Below, piece by piece: positions 1-7,800 of a stretch of 24,335 nt of DNA. The stretch's first letter is position 1. Each line of letters opens with the position of its first letter. The stretch lies in contig DALTYD010000012.1 of NCBI GenBank assembly GCA_029986255.1, forward strand, positions 1-24,335. The letters are read 5' to 3'. A program made the translations under genes and the position numbers. This stretch comes from Methanocorpusculum sp. Lineage in GTDB: Archaea > Halobacteriota > Methanomicrobia > Methanomicrobiales > Methanocorpusculaceae. The notes below the pieces were generated by a model. That model was not told where the DNA came from. It saw nothing but the letters and a program-made list of their open reading frames with translations, and ran no database searches.

Positions 1-1288
1 AATACTGAAATTTCAGTGCTTTCTCAGTTATCCATGGAGAAAAGAAACATCGAAGAGGAACTAAATGCGCTAGATGAGAGCGTATCTGTCCACGAGTGGA
101 GATCGATTCACCTCACGCAACAGGTAGAAGACATTCGCAGAGGCGTTGTGAGTATAAAGTCATGCGCTGATACACTAAAATCCCATCTTCCTCCAGATTA
201 TGCCACCTCATCCAACCTTCTGAAAGAAATCGAGCAAAAGGAAGAAGAGATTGCACAGTATCAAAAACGAGATAGAAAACTGGCTAAAGCGTGTGATGTT
301 GCAAAAACTAGACAATATAACACTGTTTCCAGCCACACTGCAGCAATTAATATCCATGAGAATGCATGGGAAAAGCACATCGTGAATGAGGAGATATTCA
401 CCCGCGCATTTGATGAGTGCGGACTGGGATGTGCACATCTCCGAGAGACCTCATGACTGATGGGGAAACGACCCATGCTTCAAAAACGTTGGAATATTAT
501 CGCGAGATGAAAGTAGCAAATTCGACAGAGAGATCACTATCCTCCAGAAACACATGGAGAATTGCACACTAATCGCTGTTACAACTCGGGAGGAGGCACT
601 TGATAAAAAAAGAATAATAGGCCAAACTGCAAAAACTTGAAAAAACAATAGAATATCGAATTTTACAAAACATAACAGCAATATCCGAAAGATCTAAACT
701 TCAAAAACAGTATCAAACAGCTGCACTAGGTATGAGGAACTTGCCGATCTTGCGAGAGTGGAAAAACGATGATAATGCCGGATCTGCAGTTCGAAAGAAA
801 TTTGAAGATATGTGCAGTCCGCATACCAATCTCGCATTCTAAAAAAAGCAAATATCCGTCTACACACCATGACATATGGGAAATTTTCACTTGGACAACG
901 CAGAAATTCTACTGACCTCCGAAAAAAAGATGGACAAGATATGGACGTTGTCAACAGCTACACACAAAAACAGAGACCAATTCCCGCTCTCTCAGGAGAG
1001 GAATCCTACAAAGCAGCACTATCTCTGGCGCTGGATCTATCAGATGTTATCAGGGAAATTTCTGGGGGCGTTGAACAGGATACACTTTTTCATCGATAAG
1101 GAATTTGGCTCGCTGGATGCCAGTACCTCTAGAACAGGTGATTGAGACATGCAATGATTGCCATGCCAAAAACAGGCAAAAGGATCATTAGGATTATTTC
1201 ACATGTTGAAGATTGACAACAGCGAATTGATAAAAAGATACTTGTGATAAAAAGACCAAACGGAAGTTTGGTCAATATCATAACCTAA
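1..1288 (+). pseudogene. sbcC: Decayed sbcC (SMC/Rad50-like exonuclease ATPase), C-terminal part
   Basis: SbcC is the ATPase/coiled-coil subunit of the SbcCD double-strand nuclease. Fragments in shifting frames can be read in order. Residues coded at 16-456 are coiled-coil-like. Further pieces follow at about 459-840, including EYYREMKVAN, DREITILQKHMEN, AKLQKLEKTIEYR and RYEELADLARVEKR. The C-terminal ATPase lobe begins near 812, with RILKKANIRLHTMTYGKFSL, then the signature-like ALSGEESYKAALSLAL, then SGGVEQDTLF. A shift follows to FIDKEFGSLDAS (family FIDEGFGSLD, Walker B/D-loop), then PLEQVIETCND, RIISHVED, a stop, and QQRIDKKILVIKRPNGSLV ending at 1286-1288. The order and content match the SbcC C-terminus, but there are several frameshifts and in-frame stops (454-456, 639-641 and others). 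The catalytic Walker B Glu is Lys and the signature SGGE is SGEE. The N-terminal lobe lies beyond the left edge. Identity is confident; breakpoints are approximate. Confidence 0.88.
1254..1273 (+). terminator. Perfect 8-bp hairpin at the end of the sbcC remnant
   Basis: GACCAAAC, a GGAA tetraloop and GTTTGGTC form a perfect stem inside the last codons of the sbcC remnant. No long T-run follows. It may be a transcript-end structure or chance; the same bases still read as the family-typical KRPNGSLV. Confidence 0.3.
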
Positions 1289-1311
1289 ATAAGATAGGAT
1301 ACTTATTTAGG
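1284..1311. repeat. 10-bp perfect inverted repeat, 8-nt spacer
   Basis: CCTAAATAAG at 1284-1293 is followed by 8 nt and its exact reverse complement CTTATTTAGG at 1302-1311. It overlaps the stop codon of the sbcC remnant. It could be a bidirectional terminator between this locus and mfnA, or a regulatory palindrome. The sequence alone does not decide. Confidence 0.5.
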
Positions 1312-1570
1312 ATAGAGTTAATGAAAAACGGGAATGAGAGAGTACGTCCCCAAGTAGATGACACATACAGCAATATTTTTCAAAAAATAACAAAGAACAG
1401 TACCTTTTCAATCCATAAACATCACGGGAAAAGAAGAGAATATCAGAATTGACCCATAACTCATTTTTCTGAGAAAGTATCTCAAGAATACAAAATTATC
1501 TTGCACATACTTATATTATTTTCTATCATAGGAAGAGGTAGAATACATCAATTATCACTTAGAAAAAAGA
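1312..1570. other. Spacer between sbcC remnant and mfnA; tiny ORF only
   Basis: This AT-rich stretch holds one short open frame on the plus strand, 1321-1452 (43 codons, MKNGNERVRPQVDDTYSNIF...). It has no clear ribosome binding site and no recognisable family. It could be a remnant of another decayed gene or chance. Nothing else is visible. Confidence 0.3.
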
Positions 1571-2671
1571 TTACATCTGCATTTCAGCAAGATCGGCAAG
1601 GAAACACTCAATCACATCACTGGTCACATGTGGCATAACCACGAACCTGAGATGCCCCATGCGTGTGTGAGATATTGCCCAACCCATGGGGACATCACAT
1701 TCAAAAAACGTCGCCACATTCAAGATAGGATCCATCACCCGACGATATCCCAACGCCTCCATTCCAGCAACAAGTCGGCGAGTATTTGAGAGGCATTTAG
1801 TTACTATTGCATGAAATCCTTCCCGACCAAGATGTTTTATCACAGCATATGCTCCAGCAACATCTGCACCTGGTCGCGTCCCAGCAAGCGTACACTGCTT
1901 CCTCATTGTTAGATACGGTGTATCAACGTTCAAGCATTTCAATATATCAGGATCACGAAGCAATAATGCTCCACAAGGAATCGTTGAAAGTCCCATCTTA
2001 TGAGGATCCAGAGAAATAGAATCAACACCAGATACTGCAAAATCAAACAATGGAGGGTTTTCCAAAAAAGGTATTACAAAACCACCAAATGCGGCATCAA
2101 CATGACAGAAACAGTCATATTCCTTGGCAATCCTGGAAATTGCTGGAACATCATCTATCATTCCGTACTCCGTCGTTCCAGCAACTGCAACGAGTGCAAT
2201 GGTGTTCTTATTCACCAACTCAGCCATCTTGTCAGGATCAATAATATAGTTCATATCATATGGCACGAGCCGCATCTCAACACCCAATATATCACATGTT
2301 TTATCAAATGAAAAATGTGCATATGCAGGAATCACAATGTTCGGATTTTTTGCCTCTGGTCTCAGTTTCTTAGCAATACGAACTGCCTGGAGATTAGACT
2401 CAGTGCCGCCCAATGTTGAGTAGCCACCTGCCTCAGGTAGATGCATCAACGTACCGAGAGAGCGAATCAGAAGGGCCTCAATCATCGTTGTCCCAGGGTA
2501 CAAACCCGGATCGCCAAGATTTGTTGCGCTAAACATCTCATGTACTGCAACTGCAATCGGATGTGGAACTGTACACATAGAACTAAGAATTCGATCATAA
2601 GGCAAATCCTGTGAACGTAAACCAGAGAGAAAAGAGAAAACCTCCTCCCAACTACATCCTTTATCCTCCAT
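1571..2671 (-). CDS. mfnA: MfnA: L-tyrosine/L-aspartate decarboxylase (PLP enzyme)
   Basis: A group II pyridoxal-phosphate decarboxylase of 366 residues, the usual length for archaeal MfnA. In methanogens MfnA makes tyramine from tyrosine for methanofuran, and related enzymes make beta-alanine from aspartate for coenzyme A. The fold markers are in order: GDPGLYPGT near 53-61, STLGGTESNLQA near 85-96, AYAHFSFDK near 116-124, VAGTTEYG near 163-170, VDAAFGG (Asp192) and SLDPHKMG with the PLP-binding Lys225. The C-terminal domain is intact. The start ATG follows an AGAGGT ribosome binding site. Only 38 bp separate it from the end of ppsA, so it probably lies second in a ppsA-mfnA transcript. Tyrosine versus aspartate preference cannot be decided here. 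Confidence 0.93.
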   Translation of the reverse strand: MEDKGCSWEEVFSFLSGLRSQDLPYDRILSSMCTVPHPIAVAVHEMFSATNLGDPGLYPGTTMIEALLIRSLGTLMHLPEAGGYSTLGGTESNLQAVRIAKKLRPEAKNPNIVIPAYAHFSFDKTCDILGVEMRLVPYDMNYIIDPDKMAELVNKNTIALVAVAGTTEYGMIDDVPAISRIAKEYDCFCHVDAAFGGFVIPFLENPPLFDFAVSGVDSISLDPHKMGLSTIPCGALLLRDPDILKCLNVDTPYLTMRKQCTLAGTRPGADVAGAYAVIKHLGREGFHAIVTKCLSNTRRLVAGMEALGYRRVMDPILNVATFFECDVPMGWAISHTRMGHLRFVVMPHVTSDVIECFLADLAEMQM

Positions 2672-2709
2672 AACACAAACCTCTTATAACATAAAAGAAT
2701 CTTTCTAAA

Positions 2710-4995
2710 TTAGCTTTTTTTAAATGCCATATTCAACAGAATTTGACGTTCTGTCTTTGCAACAGTCTCACGAATTTTTGATATAGCATCAATATTTGAA
2801 GAGACACTAGAGATGCCTTGATTCACAAGCCACGCCACAAACTTTGGATCTGAGCCCGCCTGACCACATATGGAACATTCAACACCAGCTTCGCGACACC
2901 GTTCAATACACTGAGTAATCAGACGCAGAACCGCCGGATGTTCCGGTTCGTACATATCACCAATCATACCATTATTGCGATCAACCGCAAGCGTGTATTG
3001 AATCAAATCATTTGTTCCAAAAGAACAAAACGTTATGCCTGCTTTTATGAACTCATCAATAAGGATAGCAGATGCCGGAATTTCAATCATGATACCAAGA
3101 GCACGATTCTTCACATCAATACCCCATGAATGAAACGCTTCTTTTGCGGCTATAAATTCACGAGGGTGTTGCACCAGAGGAAACATTATCCCAAGATTGT
3201 CATATCCTGCCTCCCACAGACGCCTGAAACACTCAGCCTGCATTTTGAATTGAGCCATTTGACGGAGATCGCGACGAAGACCACGGAATCCTAACATGGG
3301 GTTATGTTCATGCGGTTCATCCTCTCCCCCAACCATGTTAAGGAACTCATCAGTTGGGGAGTCAATAGTGCGCACCCAAACTGGTTTTCCTGGAAATGCA
3401 TCGAGAACCTTTTTTATACCATTGTACAACTCAGTGATAAATTCCTCTTCTTTTCCGTTCTTTATATACCAACTCGGGGTCTTATTCAGACCAATAATCA
3501 AATGTTCAATTCTGAGCAGACCAACACCATCTGCACCAGTCGCAGCAGCGCGTTCCGCCGCCTCAGGCATGGAAACATTTACCTTCACAGAAGTTGCGGT
3601 AATAATTTGAGTAATCGCCTTGGGCAATACAGATGAAGCGATCGTCGATATTGCTGGTATCTTCAGTTCACCATCATAGATAAGACCCTTTTCACCATCG
3701 ATAGTCACAATCTGTCCATCTTTGAGAAGAGAGGTTGCCTTCTTCGTTCCAACAACCGCTGGTGTTCCCAATTCTCGCGATACAATTGCTGCGTGACAAG
3801 TCATACCTCCCTCATCGGTGATGATGCCTACAACCTTACGCATGGCAGGAACCATGTCAGGATTAGTCATCTGAGAAACCATAATATCGCCATCATTCAC
3901 ACGTGATGTATCTTTTACATCGGTAACAATAACAATAGGACCAGATGCAATCCCGGGAGATGCACCATAACCATGGAGAATAATCTCACAATGGTCCTCA
4001 GAATCAGAATCTCCCACCAAAGGAGAAGTAATGGAACTCTTCTGAATCGTAGTAATTGGGCGAGACTGAAGAATATAAATGGCGTCGCCCACAATTCCCC
4101 ATTCCATATCTTGTGGGACCATGTAATGCTCCTCAGAAATTATCGCAAATTCAGAAAGTTTTGCAACCTCGGCATCAGAAAGAACTTGTATATTCTGAAG
4201 ATTTAGAGGAACTTCGATGATTTTTGTTCCCTTTCTTCCATCTGGAAGTATCTCAACGGATTTACTAGCAATTGTCTTTGTGGTAATACGCTTATTTTTG
4301 CGATCATAAACATAGTTATCTGGTGACACGGTACCTGACACGATTGCCTCTCCCAATCCCCAAGATCCCTCAATGATGACGGTTGCATCCCCTGAGATTG
4401 GATGGGAGGAGAACATCACGCCCGCTTTTTCAGAAAACACCAACTGCTGAACAACCACTGCGATGTTGAGAGTGCGATCATTAAATCCCTGTTTAGCACG
4501 ATAATAAATAGCACGTTCCCTATAAAGTGAGGCCCAGCAATCTTGCACAGATTGTAAGAGGTCAATCTCTCCAATGATATTCAGATAGGTGTCCTGTTGA
4601 CCAGCAAAGGATGCATCAGGCAGATCCTCTGCCGTTGCACTTGAACGGACCGCAACAACTGTATTGGATCCCATCTTTCGATAGGCCGTGACAATGTCTT
4701 TTTGGATTATTTCTGGCATTGCAGCCGAACTTATCATTTTCCTAACCTTATCTGAAGAGGAGTTGAGAGCATCATTGTCATCAACATCAAGTTGTTCCAA
4801 AACATTGAAGATAGAATCTTCCAATTTCGTCAGTTGTAAAAATCGACGGAAAGCCTGAGCAGTCACAACAAAACCCTGCGGAACAGGGAGACCAATTGAG
4901 GTCATTTCACCAAGAGAGGCGCCTTTTCCTCCTACCGAGGGAATATCATCCTTACAAATTTCATTGAGCCATAGGATATTTGGTGATTTGTCCAT
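2710..4995 (-). CDS. ppsA: Phosphoenolpyruvate synthase (pyruvate, water dikinase)
   Basis: Converts pyruvate plus ATP to phosphoenolpyruvate, AMP and phosphate, the entry step of gluconeogenesis. With start ATG 4995 it has 761 residues, normal for archaeal PEP synthase. Domains in order: N-terminal nucleotide-binding region (VGGKGASLGEM near 21-31; AVRSSATAEDLPDASFAGQQ near 115-134); phosphohistidine swivelling domain with TDEGGMTCHAAIVSREL and catalytic His401; and a C-terminal PEP/pyruvate-binding TIM barrel ending in CSICGQAGSD with catalytic Cys710. A TTG 15 bp upstream is in frame. The ATG is preferred because MDKSPNILWLNEI begins as the family does; a weak GAG lies just upstream. A TATA-like stretch at 5032-5039 sits about 40 bp upstream of the ATG. 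mfnA follows after 38 bp. Confidence 0.95.
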   Translation of the reverse strand: MDKSPNILWLNEICKDDIPSVGGKGASLGEMTSIGLPVPQGFVVTAQAFRRFLQLTKLEDSIFNVLEQLDVDDNDALNSSSDKVRKMISSAAMPEIIQKDIVTAYRKMGSNTVVAVRSSATAEDLPDASFAGQQDTYLNIIGEIDLLQSVQDCWASLYRERAIYYRAKQGFNDRTLNIAVVVQQLVFSEKAGVMFSSHPISGDATVIIEGSWGLGEAIVSGTVSPDNYVYDRKNKRITTKTIASKSVEILPDGRKGTKIIEVPLNLQNIQVLSDAEVAKLSEFAIISEEHYMVPQDMEWGIVGDAIYILQSRPITTIQKSSITSPLVGDSDSEDHCEIILHGYGASPGIASGPIVIVTDVKDTSRVNDGDIMVSQMTNPDMVPAMRKVVGIITDEGGMTCHAAIVSRELGTPAVVGTKKATSLLKDGQIVTIDGEKGLIYDGELKIPAISTIASSVLPKAITQIITATSVKVNVSMPEAAERAAATGADGVGLLRIEHLIIGLNKTPSWYIKNGKEEEFITELYNGIKKVLDAFPGKPVWVRTIDSPTDEFLNMVGGEDEPHEHNPMLGFRGLRRDLRQMAQFKMQAECFRRLWEAGYDNLGIMFPLVQHPREFIAAKEAFHSWGIDVKNRALGIMIEIPASAILIDEFIKAGITFCSFGTNDLIQYTLAVDRNNGMIGDMYEPEHPAVLRLITQCIERCREAGVECSICGQAGSDPKFVAWLVNQGISSVSSNIDAISKIRETVAKTERQILLNMAFKKS

Positions 4996-5031
4996 AGAAA
5001 CTCTATACAATTATTGCTTCCCAAAAACAAT

Positions 5032-5039
5032 AATATATT
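5032..5039 (-). promoter_or_regulatory. Candidate TATA box for ppsA-mfnA
   Basis: Read on the minus strand, AATATATT lies about 40 bp upstream of the ppsA ATG. An archaeal start site 25 bp further on would give a leader of about 15 nt. The call rests on position and composition only. Confidence 0.35.
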
Positions 5040-5815
5040 GCAATGGAGAAGGAGAGATGATATTATGCACTCTTTCGAGAGTAACAACCCTATTACCAAG
5101 TGAGAACAAATAAATAAGACATGAATCATGAGCCGCAACGTATATGTGAACGACTCAGTAGAAAAAGAACAAATCAAAATTTTTAAAAAATATTTTGTGA
5201 TCTTGATTATACAAAAGATATAGCAGATGATAATCATTGCCTACGATTCCAGTCACCCATCTCCAATTGAAACAAAAAATAGTGTTAATAAGATCATGAA
5301 TCTGATATAGCAGATTATAAGACAGATGTGATCACGTGCACACGCTGCTAATTTCTCCCATAACATACCTAATCAAAAAAGGCAATGATTGAAACCAGAG
5401 GAGGTTTTCATAAGTAATTTTTCCATATATAGCGTGATTAAGAGAATAGTCAATTAAGGCAAGCATATCTGTACAGTTGTATGGGCAGTACTCGATGTGC
5501 TGGAGCGCAATTACATCAATTGATTCCCGCACATGTCCATCTAAGCAAATAATTAATGCGTGTGGTTACAAGAATCGATGGAATTCTTTCAGAAAAAATT
5601 CATTTAGCTGGGAACATGAATTGCCGTTTCTAGATATGCTTGGTTCAAATTTAAACATCATTTATCGCCTTTCATTTTATCAGAAGAGAGAATGTTAATC
5701 GTGTAATTGAGTTACCAAGTTCGTAAAAAAGCAATCTGCCAATAATATATCACAGAGTGTGTCTGGAAAGTACACAGCAAGAATAATAAATTGAATCGAA
5801 ATATTAGACGCTGAT

Positions 5816-5863
5816 GGATAATATGAACAACAAAGTTTTGGATAATATGAACAACAAAGTTTT
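5816..5863. repeat. 24-bp perfect tandem duplication
   Basis: Two exact adjacent copies of GGATAATATGAACAACAAAG plus TTTT, at 5816-5839 and 5840-5863, followed by an extension of the T-run to 5867. They lie about 90 bp upstream of the pgk start. This looks like a recent replication-slippage event. Confidence 0.9.
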
Positions 5864-5953
5864 TTTTCTGTCGATGGGTTTAATACCTTCATGAAGAATA
5901 ACAACGAATGAACACAGTTCTATGATGATTGGAAAAGATGAGAGGCAAATTCT

Positions 5954-7171
5954 ATGAAATTTGGCACGCTAGAGGATATAAAAACCAGCGGAAGAACAGT
6001 TCTGGTTCGGGTTGACTTGAACTCATCAATTGAACCATCGAAAAATATAATTCTTGATGATAAGCGATTCCGTGATCATCTTCCAACAATTCAAACTCTG
6101 GAAAAGTCTAAAGTAATAGTCCTTGCCCATCAGAGTCGACCTGGAAAGAAGGATTTCACAACGCTAGAGGCACATGCAAACCGACTAGAACAATTACTCG
6201 GAAAACCGGTTACATATGTAGATGATATATTCAGTCATTGTGCAAAAAATGCTGTGCGCAAAGCACATCCAGGAGATGTACTTCTTTTAGAAAATGTCAG
6301 ATTTTGTGCTGAAGAAAATCTCACGATGAAATCAGATGAGGCAAAAAATACACATCTAGTCAGAAATCTTGCATCTATGGCAGATATTTTTGTGAATGAT
6401 GCATTTGGTACTGCCCATCGCGCACAACCGACGATCATTGGCCTGCCATTTATGATGCCTACAGTTGCTGGACTTTTGATGGAGAGAGAGATCAAGAACC
6501 TCAGCCGTATATTTACATCTGCACCAAAGCCAGTAACATTTGTTCTAGGGGGAACAAAAGTGGATGATTCCATAGCAGTCGCAAGTCGTGTTCTGGAAAA
6601 TGGAACGGCAGACCACGTGGCATTTATTGGAGTTGTAGCAAATGTGTTCTATCTGGCGAAGGGTATTGATATCGGCATCCCATCCACAAACCTGATAAAA
6701 ATACTTGGATATGAGGAAGAAATCACCAATGCACAGAAAATTCTTGATGCATACTCAGATAAGATAATCCTTCCCAAATACGTGGCGGTGAAGCAAAATA
6801 ATGAGCGTCGAGAGTATGCTGTGACAGCAATCCCGATGAACTGTCCTATTCTTGATATAGGGGCAGAATCAATTGACATCATTTGTAAGTTTCTCCGAGA
6901 ATCGGGGACGATTGTCTTCAACGGCCCTGCTGGAATGTTTGAGGAGGAAAGTTTTGCAACAGGCACGTATGAACTTTTGCATGCAGCTGCAAAGGCAGAA
7001 TTTTCCATTTGTGGAGGTGGTCACACGGCTGCAGTCATTAAGCAACTCGGTCTTGAATCGATGTACTCACATCTATCATCAGGTGGTGGGGCGTGCATTG
7101 AATTCCTAACAGGTAGAAAGTTGCCTGCACTTGATGCTCTAGAGAGATCATGGGATCTCTTCAAAAATTGA
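5954..7171 (+). CDS. pgk: Phosphoglycerate kinase
   Basis: Interconverts 1,3-bisphosphoglycerate plus ADP and 3-phosphoglycerate plus ATP; in a methanogen it runs mainly toward gluconeogenesis. The 405 residues are full length for an archaeal enzyme. Motifs: VLVRVDLNSSI near 16-26 (substrate loop), HQSRPGKKDF near 59-68, ENVRFCAEEN, NDAFGTAHRAQPT (substrate arginine region), LGGTKVDDS, FNGPAGMFEEE and the C-terminal CGGGHTAAVIKQLG nucleotide loop. The start is supported by GAGAGG 9 bp upstream of ATG 5954. It is monocistronic as far as can be seen, lying between two long AT-rich spacers. Confidence 0.97.
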   Translation: MKFGTLEDIKTSGRTVLVRVDLNSSIEPSKNIILDDKRFRDHLPTIQTLEKSKVIVLAHQSRPGKKDFTTLEAHANRLEQLLGKPVTYVDDIFSHCAKNAVRKAHPGDVLLLENVRFCAEENLTMKSDEAKNTHLVRNLASMADIFVNDAFGTAHRAQPTIIGLPFMMPTVAGLLMEREIKNLSRIFTSAPKPVTFVLGGTKVDDSIAVASRVLENGTADHVAFIGVVANVFYLAKGIDIGIPSTNLIKILGYEEEITNAQKILDAYSDKIILPKYVAVKQNNERREYAVTAIPMNCPILDIGAESIDIICKFLRESGTIVFNGPAGMFEEESFATGTYELLHAAAKAEFSICGGGHTAAVIKQLGLESMYSHLSSGGGACIEFLTGRKLPALDALERSWDLFKN

Positions 7172-7553
7172 CTTAATCATTTTTCAAGAAATATCTATTG
7201 TTGTATCTCATCCACTACATAACACAGGAAAAACATCAAGCAACTGCCTCACAGGCATTATGTCTTTATAAACAACATATAAATACAACAAACTATAATA
7301 ACAATTTATGAATAAGCATAAATCATAGAAATATCATACAAAATTATAACTTCACTCCTATCACTCTGCAATTGAGATTATGCACATTTAAAAATGGATG
7401 ATATCAAAAATTACTTTAATAATTACATATTGAAAGAAAAAACAAAAAACATATATATAGATGCAAGAGACGAATGAGGGACTATTTATATTAGACAATA
7501 CAGACATACTTAAAATAAAAATTCTCAAAAAATTGAGAGAGAATTGCCATGAG

Positions 7554-7720
7554 AGAGATGATTTTTCATGATTACGTTCAAATAACTGGGACTCCCATGT
7601 AATTCGTGTCTTAGCATATTTCGCTCTCAATACCAAAAGAGATGATTTTTCGTGATTACGTTCAAATAACTGGGACTCCCATGTAATCCGTGTCTTAGCA
7701 TATTTCGCTCTCAATACCAA
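7554..7720. repeat. Tandem duplication, period 84 bp, two copies
   Basis: Copy 1 (7554-7636) and copy 2 (7638-7720) match at all but two of 83 columns: A/G at 7568 versus 7652, and T/C in the ATT/ATC codon. The period is 28 codons, so the frame is kept. Both differences fall at third codon positions and are silent in the plus-strand frame (Ser TCA/TCG, Ile ATT/ATC); they are also silent in the overlapping minus frame. Confidence 0.92.
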
Positions 7721-7767
7721 TTCTTTTCTCAAAGAACACTATGCAGCAGATAGCCTATTGACACCAG

Positions 7768-7775
7768 AATTTTAA
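7768..7775 (+). promoter_or_regulatory. Candidate TATA box for the aIF2-beta gene
   Basis: AATTTTAA lies about 30 bp upstream of ATG 7801. That position predicts a transcript beginning at or next to the start codon, which agrees with the absence of a Shine-Dalgarno sequence. It coincides with the stop of the preceding gene remnant. Confidence 0.4.
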
Positions 7776-7800
7776 GCATCCAACACTAAAATGTAATACT

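Larger units (their letters stand above)
4996..5953. other. 958-bp spacer between divergent ppsA and pgk; possible gene debris
   Basis: No intact gene is convincing here. Short plus-strand frames have protein-like composition and may be pieces of one dead gene: 5128-5223 (MSRNVYVNDSVEKEQIKIF), 5228 onward (MIIIAYDSSHPSPIETKNSV, stop after 27 codons) and 5477-5698 (73 codons, including WEHELPFLDMLGSNLNIIYR). A minus-strand frame at 5332-5532 (66 codons) overlaps the last. None has a ribosome binding site or a family I recognise. The region also holds a 24-bp tandem duplication and the promoters of both flanking genes. Confidence 0.4.
7394..7775 (+). pseudogene. Broken unidentified gene with internal tandem duplication
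   Basis: Two plus-strand frames join into one protein-like reading. MDDIKNYFNNYILKEKTKN...IYIDARDE (7394-7477) ends at TGA, and a +1 shift at about 7475 continues as EGLFILDNTDILKIKILKKL and RENCHERDDFS. A TGA follows at 7569-7571, then LRSNNWDSHVIRVLAYFALN, a duplicated block containing the same TGA at 7653-7655, and finally SFLKEHYAADSLLTPEF with a stop at 7773-7775. I do not recognise the family. Composition and the fact that frames can be joined argue for a dead gene. A minus-strand frame (7388-7732) is open through the duplication but ends in a low-complexity hydrophobic tail, so the plus reading is preferred. Confidence 0.4.

Noticed and set aside
4996..5010. TTG start of ppsA five codons upstream
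   Set aside because: The ATG at 4995 gives the family-typical N-terminus, and a TTG would sit at or before the predicted transcript start.
4932..5237. Minus-strand 101-codon frame running into ppsA
   Set aside because: It overlaps the ppsA N-terminus in another frame, is rich in Ile/Phe/Leu/Cys from AT-rich DNA, and has no start signal.
5695..5904. Minus-strand frame with a repeated CCSYYP motif
   Set aside because: The repeat is simply the 24-bp DNA duplication translated; there is no ribosome binding site or family resemblance.
7554..7720. Tandem repeats as a CRISPR array
   Set aside because: Only two copies of 84 bp with no unique spacers, and no cas genes in the window.
7388..7732. Minus-strand open frame of 114 codons through the 84-bp duplication
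   Set aside because: It starts at TTG without a ribosome binding site and its second half is a low-complexity hydrophobic string from AT-rich DNA. The plus-strand reading gives better protein-like segments. Kept only as an alternative.
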